64,000 bases of DNA from Desulfatiglans sp. (GTDB lineage Bacteria; Desulfobacterota; DSM-4660; Desulfatiglandales; HGW-15): contig JAAZBV010000102.1 in the NCBI GenBank assembly GCA_012513605.1, forward strand, positions 24,058 through 88,057, written 5' to 3'. Shown piece after piece: positions 54,993 to 62,323 of the stretch (positions are counted from its first letter, which is position 1; each line of letters begins with the position of its first letter). Under the pieces are notes generated by a model, which ran no database searches, had not been told where the DNA came from, and was given only the letters and a program-made list of their open reading frames with translations. The translations under genes were made by a program, and so were the position numbers.

Positions 54993-55409
54993 TTATTTAC
55001 CTCCCCTTTTAAGAATACGGTCAACCAGGGCATCCTCAAGGAGGTCTTCCCGGGCCTCTTCCTTTGTCATGCCTTCAGCTTCTATAGCATTAAGAGCCTT
55101 TCTCTTCTCCACCGGATCTGAACTTCCAAGACCGATAATCCTGTTAACCATGGCGTCCTCTGACAATTCAGGCATAGAGGCCTGATCTGCTTCAACCATA
55201 TCAGTATCATCCTCGCTTGTTGCAGGTGTATCCCTCTCAAGCCGTGAAAGCCTCTCAGATAAGCTGATATTGCTTTTTCCCAGCTTTGCAATCCTTTCCT
55301 CTGGTGTTGACTCATTGGTCCTTGATGCCGCAGAAACCCTCGAAGGTGTATAACCCTTTGGCCAATCCACGCTTATAACCCTCACTCCGCCTTCTATTGC
55401 ATTCATCAT
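54993..55409 (-). CDS. Acidic protein with a repeated Asp-Arg-Ile motif
   Basis: 138 residues from the second-choice ATG (GGAGG lies in the first codons of the longer frame, so 55,409 is the likely start; 55,424 is the open-frame end). Two repeats: EDAMVNRIIGLGSSD and EDALVDRILKRGG, about 45 residues apart. Strongly acidic middle. No recognised domain. First gene of the two-gene minus-strand unit behind the structured region. Confidence 0.5.
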   Translation of the reverse strand: MMNAIEGGVRVISVDWPKGYTPSRVSAASRTNESTPEERIAKLGKSNISLSERLSRLERDTPATSEDDTDMVEADQASMPELSEDAMVNRIIGLGSSDPVEKRKALNAIEAEGMTKEEAREDLLEDALVDRILKRGGK

Positions 55410-55837
55410 TTTGTTTTCCTCCATTAAAATTGTTTATATATGTTTGGGTTCCCCGTGGGATTATTTTCTCAGTTTATATTTTCAAAAATTTGGTAACAAT
55501 TTGTGGTCACTACCTCCTCCCCAAAACACATACCCCCCTATTTCGTGATTTTGGGAGGGGGGGGTATACTGACTGTCCCCTTCAATCAATCCTTTCCCTA
55601 CCTGCCCTTGCTGCATCATGGCACTATATCCTTCCTTCAGTATCCATTAACCCCTTGCTACATGGCCTACCTATCTATGGCCTTAACAAGCAAGGAGGGA
55701 AACCCAGAGGCAACCCTTGCAAGGGGAGGTTTCCAGGCTCCTCGATCAAGCTGCCTCTGGGCAACTCATGACCCCGGAGGCACCCTGCATGTCGGACATA
55801 AGTCCAGTCTGTCAGGTGTGCCCCAGGGCAATACCAT
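55410..55837. other. Structured non-coding region beside the serine recombinase
   Basis: 428 bases without a convincing gene. It holds ATACCCCCC (55,530-55,538) with GGGGGGTAT (55,559-55,567), an inverted repeat CCCAGAGGCA (55,703-55,712) with TGCCTCTGGG (55,752-55,761), and the perfect palindrome CCCTTGCAAGGG (55,714-55,725) within the latter pair's loop. Candidates: recombination site of the adjacent recombinase, a replication origin, or leader structure of the coiled-coil operon. Confidence 0.5.
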
Positions 55838-56485
55838 TCACTGAGGCTTTACCTCCTCAACAAGCCCATTCTTTTCAATCCAGTTCCGCAGGTTTAACGC
55901 TGTACAATTGTACTTTCTGGCAACATGGGCCTTAGACACCCCGGTCTTAAGCATGCTTATGATCTCTTCTTTGTACGGATCCAGCTTTGACTTACCAGGC
56001 CCTTGTGGCCTCCCCAACTTGACACCCTTTTCTTTTCGCACCCTCAAGGCCTCCTTCGTTCGTTTGGATATTAGATCCCGCTCAATCTCCGCTGCGATAC
56101 TGAAGGCCATTGCGAGCACCTTAGATTCTATACTGCCATTTAGAGACCACTTATTCTTGATGTCATAGACTGCTACGTCTCTTTGCTTTAGGATTGAAAG
56201 GATTTCCATGATTTCTAACAAGCTCCTGCCCAACCTTGACAGCTCCGTAACAATAAGTTTGTCTCCAGGCTGTAAAGCCATAATCGCATCATAAAGCTTT
56301 CTTTCCTTCCAGGCCTTTGCTCCAGATGCAGTTTCCTCTATCCAGTGTACGCGCCCAAGGTTATGTTCATTTGCAAATGCAAGAACGCCTGATTTATCTT
56401 TTTCAAGATTCTGTGTATCGGTACTCACCCTTAGATATGCCACTGTCTTAAACTCCTTTTTTACCTCTGTTTCTTTTTTTCTCAT
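55838..56485 (-). CDS. Serine recombinase (resolvase/invertase family)
   Basis: 215 residues. Catalytic serine in AYLRVSTDTQ (about residue 21), then VTELSRLGRS with the conserved arginines, the dimer-forming SIAAEIERDLISKRTKEAL helix, and a C-terminal HTH (ISMLKTGVSKAHVARKYN). It could be a resolvase for element multimers or an invertase. A structured non-coding region lies directly after its stop, a natural place for a res-type site. Confidence 0.88.
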   Translation of the reverse strand: MRKKETEVKKEFKTVAYLRVSTDTQNLEKDKSGVLAFANEHNLGRVHWIEETASGAKAWKERKLYDAIMALQPGDKLIVTELSRLGRSLLEIMEILSILKQRDVAVYDIKNKWSLNGSIESKVLAMAFSIAAEIERDLISKRTKEALRVRKEKGVKLGRPQGPGKSKLDPYKEEIISMLKTGVSKAHVARKYNCTALNLRNWIEKNGLVEEVKPQ

Positions 56486-56589
56486 GGCCTGACCCCCGTA
56501 TATTAAATGAATATGTCATAAATGTATTTTAAATATATTCTTTAATATAATGAATGTCAACCATATTTATTATACTATTTAAATAATTA

Positions 56590-56615
56590 ATAACGATCGT
56601 TTTCATTATCGTTAT
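56590..56615. promoter_or_regulatory. Inverted repeat upstream of the serine recombinase
   Basis: ATAACGAT (56,590-56,597) and ATCGTTAT (56,608-56,615), ten bases apart, in the AT-rich region upstream of the recombinase gene. Operator-like; regulator unknown. Confidence 0.35.
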
Positions 56616-56636
56616 AGAAACTCCTTTTATCTTTTT

Positions 56637-56930
56637 TTAAGCATGGCTTCCATCTCTCTTTCTCATACCCTTTGGCGTCCTTTGAATTTTTGGCATTGGT
56701 TTTAGACCTTGAGCGCATTCGTAACCCGCACCGATTTTTAAAAGTTTCTCTTGGGTCATCACATCGCTACCCTCATCTCCTTCAATTTCCAAGAGGCCTG
56801 TGTATGCAGTTACCAGCTTTGATAACGCTGCAAGATCCGAAGCGCTGGGGGCCTTATCACCCTCCCTCAACTTCCGGGAACTAAGATTTATCAAACGACT
56901 TATCTCACTTGTCACCTTTTCTTTGTCCAT
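56637..56930 (-). CDS. Small basic hypothetical protein
   Basis: 97 residues, GGAGG before the ATG with a good gap. Helical N-terminal part (KVTSEISRLINLSSRKLREGD), a mid part LAALSKLVTAYTGLLEIEG, and a basic tail (PKIQRTPKGMRKRDG). No family recognised. May be a small replication or packaging accessory of the element; this is a guess from context. Confidence 0.45.
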   Translation of the reverse strand: MDKEKVTSEISRLINLSSRKLREGDKAPSASDLAALSKLVTAYTGLLEIEGDEGSDVMTQEKLLKIGAGYECAQGLKPMPKIQRTPKGMRKRDGSHA

Positions 56931-57227
56931 TTATGCACCTCCATGTATTATCTTTGCCTTAATGTGCTTTAATATATACATTAACTTCACTTTCTATGCT
57001 GTATATGTGCATTATTATATCCATGTACGCGCCTCACACCAGATACTGACCACTTTTTTATCACCTTTTCCGGTAAACCTTTTATTGTTGTAATAATTAT
57101 TGTAATTACACCCATTTAAAGAATCCTATTTTCTATTAAGGGGTGATTCACCACTTTGACAGCAGCTGTTTTCCACATGGCAACCAGCCCACATTTATTT
57201 AAATATTCTGTAAAAAAGTTCGGATTT

Positions 57228-57437
57228 TTAATGAAAAGTTTCATTGGTGTAATCTATCTCCCCGTCAAAAACTCGAATTACTGTTAACACATTCAGAAGG
57301 TCCTTTTTGTGATCCCGGATCTTTTTCAGCAAAGGTGTATCCACTTTTGAACCTGGCACACATTTAATTTTGCCCTCAGGTAGGGGTTCCAGGGTAATAC
57401 CTTTTTGTTTACATTCGGCCAATATTTCGGTAATCAT
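57228..57437 (-). CDS. TubC N-terminal-like docking domain protein
   Basis: 69 residues from the ATG preceded by AGAGGTGA. ITEILAECKQKGITLEPLPEG then KIRDHKKDLLNVL matches the TubC-N docking fold (I-L-A-E-x-x-x-x-G-I-x-L ... L-L-x-x-I-R-x-H-K-x-x-L-L) found alone in many phages and mobile elements. In megasynthases it docks partner proteins; its role in mobile elements is unknown. It lies 17 bases after the Prim-Pol gene on the same strand and is probably co-translated. Confidence 0.65.
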   Translation of the reverse strand: MITEILAECKQKGITLEPLPEGKIKCVPGSKVDTPLLKKIRDHKKDLLNVLTVIRVFDGEIDYTNETFH

Positions 57438-57454
57438 ATGTTCACCTCTTCCTG

Positions 57455-59449
57455 TTACACACACAAAATATCTACATTTTGAGTCTCAGTCTGGTTTAAA
57501 TCACCTGACTCAGAGCTGAAATTTTCTTTCTTTTTTCCTTTGGTTCTTTCCTTTTTTCTTTCTTTATCTACAGGTGTACCCCCGGGTTTGACGGCATTAA
57601 ATTTGCCAGCATCGCCGTCATTGCCGTCTTTTATAAAAGGCTCCTTATCCCATTTTATGATTCCCTGCTTCCATGAATCCATTACCGGATAAATCCGTTT
57701 TTGATCATTCAACTTAAATGTCCGATAGAGCCCTTCCAAGTTTTTACTATTCTTTGTCCGGTAAATTTTGCAGGTGAAATACTCTTTTATTTTATCGAGC
57801 ATGACAATGTGGTGGGATGCATGAATGGCAAACTGTCCGCCCACTGGTCTGTCAAGTCCTGGATGTTTTTGGGTCGCAAATATAGCGATGCCACCCTTGA
57901 GATTTCTCAATATCCGCTGAATCTGTGCATCAGTCTCGAACGGGTTCTGATCGGCCCGGATATAGTCAATCAGGACTATACACCGACCCTCTGGGATACT
58001 GTCTTCATACCCAGGACGCATGGGTATAACAGTTATATTTTTATGTGGTCTTGGAATTCCAAGTATATCCATGCGCTCTTTTATAGCGTTCAAGCTCCAC
58101 TCTTCCGACACAATATGAAAGATCTTGTAATCTTGATAGTTATCAGCCATGATCTGAAAAAGAAAGGTTGACTTACCAGCGTCATATCGACCGGATACCT
58201 GCAATAATTGATTAATCTTTACGCTGATAAAATTATGTAACTCTAAGGGAAGGACAATATTAAAATTCAATTCATCTTCCTGAACCACTCCACCCAGGTC
58301 ATAGCAATCAAGTGCAACAGCGCGCCGATAACCTCCGTGCAGATAATCGTCTTTTTTTAGAACACCCTCACTGCATAACCTTGATATATTTTTATAAACA
58401 ATTTTTCGTTCATCACGTTTATAACAAGACAGGCCTTTGCAGATTTCGTCAACAGTAGTCTTTTGACCTGGAGCGACACAGAAATCAATATACTCACGCA
58501 AATCGGCCATAGTCGGCGCCGAATTCTTCATCTGTGAAGGCAGATCTTTTTCGGATGATATTCCATATCCCTGACCCGCTAAGGCCCTTGCAGCGGCTTT
58601 AAAATCGCCTTCATGTTCAAGCATTGCATATACCGCGAAAGAACTGTATGCAGTGTTAAGCTCGAAGGGGTCAGCGTTACTTGAGAAGACATAGAGGATT
58701 TTTCCATCTGTTAGTGTAGCGCTACAGCCTTTAACCTTTCCCGGTCTGGCATACTGTTCGCGCCCTTCTTTGTCTGTGCCTTTGAACATCCATCCGTGTC
58801 GTTCAAGAATGGGGTGAACATCACCTCGCTGATCAAAATCCTGTCCGGGTAAAAGATCCCCTGACTTTGTTTCCTGGTATCCTTTTTGTATCTGAGAAGG
58901 TTTAATATACTGATTGCAGGCCCTTGCAGCATCGATGAGGATAGCCCTTTCATCTTTCGATATGACTGGAATATCAGTAAAGCATCCTTGCTTAAGCTCA
59001 TAACCCTTGGAAGGTGACACGAGGCAATAACCACCCTCGCCGCGCGTCTCAATCAGTGTGCCCTTATCTTCTGAGGATGCAAGCTTTGTGTTGCCGGGAA
59101 TTATTATCTCGGGGCATCGATAAACGATATGGACTCCGTGCGGAGACACCTCCATAATTAATCGATCCAAGAGGCCTGGCGCCTCGACCTGTACGAATTT
59201 TGCCCACCCTTCAAAGGAAGCCGCATTCTGGTCAAAATCTATGATCTCAAGGGCTCCTGATACCCGCCCACATATAACAGCGATCTGCTGTTCCTGCCTA
59301 AACCATTGCTGGCACTCTTTGGGTGCCGCAATACGGTCTTGATACTCTGTCCATGATCCTAATGCAGGTGTTTTATCCCGATTGCAAGGAATGACAGATA
59401 GCCCTGCATCGCGGTATGTGAGTGCAGCATTAAGAATATTTTTACCCAT
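57455..59449 (-). CDS. Primase-polymerase / RecA-like helicase-type replication protein
   Basis: 664 residues from the ATG with GAGG upstream. N-terminal Prim-Pol (bifunctional primase-polymerase) domain: SVIPCNRDKTPALGSW, the catalytic DFD in LEIIDFDQNA, HGVHIVYR, and IETRGEGGYCLVSPS. A middle winged-helix-like part follows, then a RecA-like ATPase with Walker A GRYDAGKST and Walker B CIVLIDYIRAD. This single-protein arrangement serves initiation in phage satellites and plasmids. Co-transcribed with the TubC-N-like gene. Confidence 0.8.
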   Translation of the reverse strand: MGKNILNAALTYRDAGLSVIPCNRDKTPALGSWTEYQDRIAAPKECQQWFRQEQQIAVICGRVSGALEIIDFDQNAASFEGWAKFVQVEAPGLLDRLIMEVSPHGVHIVYRCPEIIIPGNTKLASSEDKGTLIETRGEGGYCLVSPSKGYELKQGCFTDIPVISKDERAILIDAARACNQYIKPSQIQKGYQETKSGDLLPGQDFDQRGDVHPILERHGWMFKGTDKEGREQYARPGKVKGCSATLTDGKILYVFSSNADPFELNTAYSSFAVYAMLEHEGDFKAAARALAGQGYGISSEKDLPSQMKNSAPTMADLREYIDFCVAPGQKTTVDEICKGLSCYKRDERKIVYKNISRLCSEGVLKKDDYLHGGYRRAVALDCYDLGGVVQEDELNFNIVLPLELHNFISVKINQLLQVSGRYDAGKSTFLFQIMADNYQDYKIFHIVSEEWSLNAIKERMDILGIPRPHKNITVIPMRPGYEDSIPEGRCIVLIDYIRADQNPFETDAQIQRILRNLKGGIAIFATQKHPGLDRPVGGQFAIHASHHIVMLDKIKEYFTCKIYRTKNSKNLEGLYRTFKLNDQKRIYPVMDSWKQGIIKWDKEPFIKDGNDGDAGKFNAVKPGGTPVDKERKKERTKGKKKENFSSESGDLNQTETQNVDILCV

Positions 59450-59462
59450 GGTCTGAAAACCT

Positions 59463-59672
59463 CTATACTTGAAGTTCGACGCGTTTTTGATCACGGTATT
59501 TCACGATATCATCCAGGCTGTAACGTATACCCCTGTCACCCACAACCACATAGGCAGGCCCTCGCCCTTTACACCTCCAGTTCCTGACGGTTTGCACCGC
59601 CACCCCAAGCAACCGCGCGGCATCGGTATCGCGGACTAATTCGCTCATGTTATTCTTATTTTCGTGTATCAT
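59463..59672 (-). CDS. Excisionase/AlpA-like HTH protein
   Basis: 69 residues. ARLLGVAVQTVRNWRCKGRGPAYVVVGDRGIRY matches an AlpA/excisionase-type winged HTH (helix, turn, R-N-W recognition helix, Y-V-V-V wing). GGAGG precedes the ATG. Between the integrase and replication genes, as in P4-like satellites, where AlpA activates integrase expression and excision. Confidence 0.75.
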   Translation of the reverse strand: MIHENKNNMSELVRDTDAARLLGVAVQTVRNWRCKGRGPAYVVVGDRGIRYSLDDIVKYRDQKRVELQV

Positions 59673-59789
59673 TTTTATCCTCCCTCGTTTTTTTGGTTTT
59701 TAACCCATGATACTTATTTTTATATTGCGGTATATACAGGCTAAGGGTGCACCTTTAATTGTCCTTTTTTTAGGTATGTAAAAATAAGA

Positions 59790-59817
59790 AAGGCCCTTGC
59801 TGAAACTACAGGGCCTT
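59790..59817 (-). terminator. Intrinsic terminator after the 255-residue gene
   Basis: AAGGCCCT (59,790-59,797) pairs with AGGGCCTT (59,810-59,817); reading on the minus strand, TCTTATTTTT follows. Closes the unit of the basic protein and, beyond it, the integrase. Confidence 0.75.
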
Positions 59818-59855
59818 GAAGGTAAGAAAACTCAATGAAGTACTTTTTTATTTGA

Positions 59856-60623
59856 TCATGGGTATGTTAGCTCTTTGTATCCACCTTGAACTAACCTCAG
59901 ATATTCTTTATAATCTCTTTCGAAATCTTTCCGATAATCTTTCTGATGTTTTTCAGGATCGGTTCTAAATCTGGGAAAAAATTCTTTAGCAGCTTGTGTA
60001 AATGATACTCTCTTTGTTTGTTTTTTTTGAAGAGAGTTGTAAAGCCTGCCTATCTCCAGCAAGTGATCGAAATCGGTTGATAGTCGGCGTTCTTTTTTGG
60101 CAAATAATTTTTTTTCTTCTTTAGACATCGCTAAAAGGTCATCACAAATCATATCTACTAAAGCATGCAATTCCTTTTTTAATGAACCGGCATAGTTGAC
60201 TTTCGACAAATCGACTTCAAGCTTAAAATAGCCATAACGTCGATAATCTACTTCAGCATAATGACTATAAAAATATTTTGGATAAAAGCGGAGCTCCTCA
60301 CACTTAGGGTGCTTAGAAATTGCCTCATCGATGTTATTAGTTTTCGGAGAAAGACCTCTATAAATTTTATTAATTGTTTTTTTAATATCTTCAATCGATT
60401 TTTCCGGATCTATAAGGCATTCTCCTAAAAGCCCAAATCTTAATACTTGGTTTTTCTCCCACTCTGAAGGGAAAAATGATTCATGCTTTCTTTTTTCAAT
60501 GGCCTCAGAATAGATCTTCTTATATTCATCATTATCTCTGAGAAATTCCCAGCGCCACTGTAAAAATTTATCTTGCCGTCGTCTTCTCTCTTGATATTCA
60601 TTATCTTGTGATTTTTTAGGCAT
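59856..60623 (-). CDS. Hypothetical protein with a WRWEFLR N-terminal motif
   Basis: 255 residues from the ATG, eight bases after AAGGAG; a GTG two codons earlier is possible. Strongly basic N terminus with QWRWEFLRDNDEYKK, recalling a small group of mobile-element proteins that begin W-x-W-E-F-L-R; the rest contains YRRYGYFKLEVDLS and a KQTKRVSFTQAAKEFFPRFR segment. Fifteen bases after the integrase stop on the same strand, so co-transcribed. Function unknown; a regulator is possible. Confidence 0.5.
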   Translation of the reverse strand: MPKKSQDNEYQERRRRQDKFLQWRWEFLRDNDEYKKIYSEAIEKRKHESFFPSEWEKNQVLRFGLLGECLIDPEKSIEDIKKTINKIYRGLSPKTNNIDEAISKHPKCEELRFYPKYFYSHYAEVDYRRYGYFKLEVDLSKVNYAGSLKKELHALVDMICDDLLAMSKEEKKLFAKKERRLSTDFDHLLEIGRLYNSLQKKQTKRVSFTQAAKEFFPRFRTDPEKHQKDYRKDFERDYKEYLRLVQGGYKELTYP

Positions 60624-60638
60624 TTTCACCGCTCCTTT

Positions 60639-61811
60639 TTAAGACTTAATTTTTACAACATTCTTTTTATTGTCCCTTTCAGCTGTGACAGCTCCCAGGA
60701 TGTTATCTACAACACCGGAGGCCTTTTTCAGGGCATCATCCCGCAGGTGACTATATCGCATTGTCATTATAGGGGACTTATGGGTTAATAGTTTTTGCAG
60801 TGTGTAAAGGTCAACCTGGCCGCTTGATGCCAACATTGAGGCATAGACATGCCGTAGGCCATGTAAAGGCCTGAAGTCAGCAGGTAGGCCCGCAGCTTGC
60901 TTAATCCGGTTCACCTGCTTACCAATATCAACCCGCTTATTCCCTCCGCGCCCAGGGAATAGGTATGTACTCTCTCTTTGATCAATGCCCTCCAGCACGT
61001 TCCTGGCGCCTTCATTCATGGGGATTTTTTGATCTATGCCGCCTTTAGGATCACGGAGAGTAATAAAACCTCTATCAAAGTCTATATCGTTCCATTGCAG
61101 ACGAAACAGCTCACCCTTCCTCATGCCTGTAAAAAGAGCAAACTTCATCATATTTGCGGCTGTTTGATCTACATCATGGCTGTCCAGAACTTCCATAAGT
61201 TTTTCAAGCTGTGCAGGTGTTAAATCCTCTGTAGTCTGGTTGTTCAATCTTGGTATTTCAACCTTGAAAGATAATGCAGGGATTAAGCCTCTCTTGATTC
61301 CAAAATTTAAGGTCCTTCTGAGTAATTCAAGAATCCTTGCAGCAGTAGTCAATTTACCTTCCTTCTTGAGAGTAATTCTGAGCCTGTCTATATCCAAAGG
61401 GGAGAGGGCATAAGATTCCATTTTCCCGATGCCATGTCTCAGATACCGGTTAAACTTGTTCTGTTCATTTTTTAAGGCTTTATTGTCTGGAAAGGTGTCA
61501 CAATACAGATCCCAGAGTTTTGCTATCGTCCAGCGGTTATCCTCTGCTTCCTTTTCAGCTTTCTCCTTTGAGCGCCTTTCAACATTCGGCAAAGACCGCC
61601 CTTCAATCTTTGAGGTCCGTATCTGGTTAGCTTTGGCAGCGGTCATATTGTCTTTGTATTGACGACCTGCCTTTTCCTGAATTCGCTTACCATTTATACG
61701 GTAATCAATGTAGTATATTCTCTCGATTTTGTGCCCTGAATTTGGCGCCCCTGTGCCTTCGATAAAATAAACACCCGGGTAGTCGGTGGGGAATCGTTTT
61801 TGTGCTGGCAT
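60639..61811 (-). CDS. int: Tyrosine recombinase (phage-type integrase)
   Basis: 390 residues from the ATG, chosen for AAAGGA upstream and the MPAQKRFPTDYPGVYF start typical of the family; the open frame extends further to 61,913 through arm-site-like repeats. Catalytic set present: Arg231 in FTGMRKGE, His317 and Arg320 in HGLRH, His344 in LLTHKS, Tyr353 in MRYSHL. N-terminal SAM-like core-binding domain and a basic arm-binding segment are recognisable. It lies 228 bases from attR and should catalyse site-specific integration into tRNA-Asn. Confidence 0.93.
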   Translation of the reverse strand: MPAQKRFPTDYPGVYFIEGTGAPNSGHKIERIYYIDYRINGKRIQEKAGRQYKDNMTAAKANQIRTSKIEGRSLPNVERRSKEKAEKEAEDNRWTIAKLWDLYCDTFPDNKALKNEQNKFNRYLRHGIGKMESYALSPLDIDRLRITLKKEGKLTTAARILELLRRTLNFGIKRGLIPALSFKVEIPRLNNQTTEDLTPAQLEKLMEVLDSHDVDQTAANMMKFALFTGMRKGELFRLQWNDIDFDRGFITLRDPKGGIDQKIPMNEGARNVLEGIDQRESTYLFPGRGGNKRVDIGKQVNRIKQAAGLPADFRPLHGLRHVYASMLASSGQVDLYTLQKLLTHKSPIMTMRYSHLRDDALKKASGVVDNILGAVTAERDNKKNVVKIKS

Positions 61812-61889
61812 ATCAAGTCCTTTCACCTTTTTGGTGGGTATTGAAATCGAGTGGTTTTTTAAAATGCATCCATATACCTGCCTGTAATT

Positions 61890-61914
61890 TATACCCACCA
61901 CTATACCCACCACA
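61890..61914. promoter_or_regulatory. Candidate integrase arm-type sites, right end
   Basis: Two tandem copies: TATACCCACCA (61,890-61,900) and CTATACCCACCACA (61,901-61,914); the second is identical to 52,205-52,218 on the left. They lie just upstream of the integrase start. Confidence 0.5.
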
Positions 61915-61929
61915 AAACATAAAAGTCAA

Positions 61930-62028
61930 GGTAAAATAAAGTAAGATAAAAAATACAGTAAACGCTTTAAGCCAGCACTGGCAAGGCCTTTCAAGTGCCT
62001 TCCGGTAAGTAGCGGTAAAATGAAGTAA
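61930..62028. promoter_or_regulatory. Second direct repeat pair near attR
   Basis: GGTAAAATAAAGTAA (61,930-61,944) and GGTAAAATGAAGTAA (62,014-62,028), one mismatch, same orientation, 84 bases apart. Between them lies GCCAGCACTGGC (61,971-61,982), a palindrome. Possible binding sites for integrase or excisionase. Confidence 0.4.
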
Positions 62029-62039
62029 ATGGGCTTTTA

Positions 62040-62090
62040 GTGGCTGTTAACCACCCTGTCGATGGTTCGAGTCCGTCTCGGGGAGCCAAA
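62040..62090 (+). repeat. attR: second 51-bp copy of the tRNA-Asn 3' segment
   Basis: Exact copy of 52,089-52,139. The tRNA 5' part is absent here, so this is the truncated copy. Confidence 0.92.
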
Positions 62091-62098
62091 AAATCCTG

Positions 62099-62130
62099 AG
62101 CCCGTTCACCCGAACGGGCTTTTTTTATTT
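62099..62130 (+). terminator. Original chromosomal terminator of tRNA-Asn
   Basis: AGCCCGTTC (62,099-62,107) pairs with GAACGGGCT (62,112-62,120), followed by TTTTTTATTT. Just outside attR, so it was probably the tRNA terminator before the element arrived. Confidence 0.8.
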
Positions 62131-62323
62131 GGGGAAATCATGCCTCAGTGGGTCTATGTAATCCAGAGTGAATTGAATGTGTGTTTTTTACAGATAGATA
62201 CCCCGCAAAAAACATCTTTTCAATTGCTAATTTTATAGAACTGTTTAATATTTCTCGCTGAATAAGGCAAATTAATTAAAGGGCGTTTATATATCGACGT
62301 CTCTGAATAACTAGAGGGAAATT

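Larger units (their letters stand above)
52140..62090. mobile_element. Integrated element in tRNA-Asn, about 10 kb
   Basis: Bounded by the 51-bp direct repeats. Integrase at its right end, 228 bases from attR; genes nearly all on the minus strand except the PEP-CTERM protein. Contents from the right: tyrosine recombinase, basic 255-residue protein, HTH protein, Prim-Pol/RecA protein, TubC-N-like protein, small protein, serine recombinase, structured non-coding region, coiled-coil operon, zinc-ribbon membrane protein, PEP-CTERM protein. No capsid, terminase, conjugation, or resistance genes are visible. Resembles satellites or mobilisable islands. Confidence 0.85.

Noticed and set aside
55397..55935. 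Overlapping plus-strand open frames in the non-coding region of the element
   Set aside because: Frames lack ribosome sites and protein-like composition, and overlap antisense to the serine recombinase.
52140..62090. Integrative conjugative element or intact prophage
   Set aside because: No relaxase, type IV secretion, terminase, capsid or tail gene is visible; a satellite or mobilisable island is more consistent.
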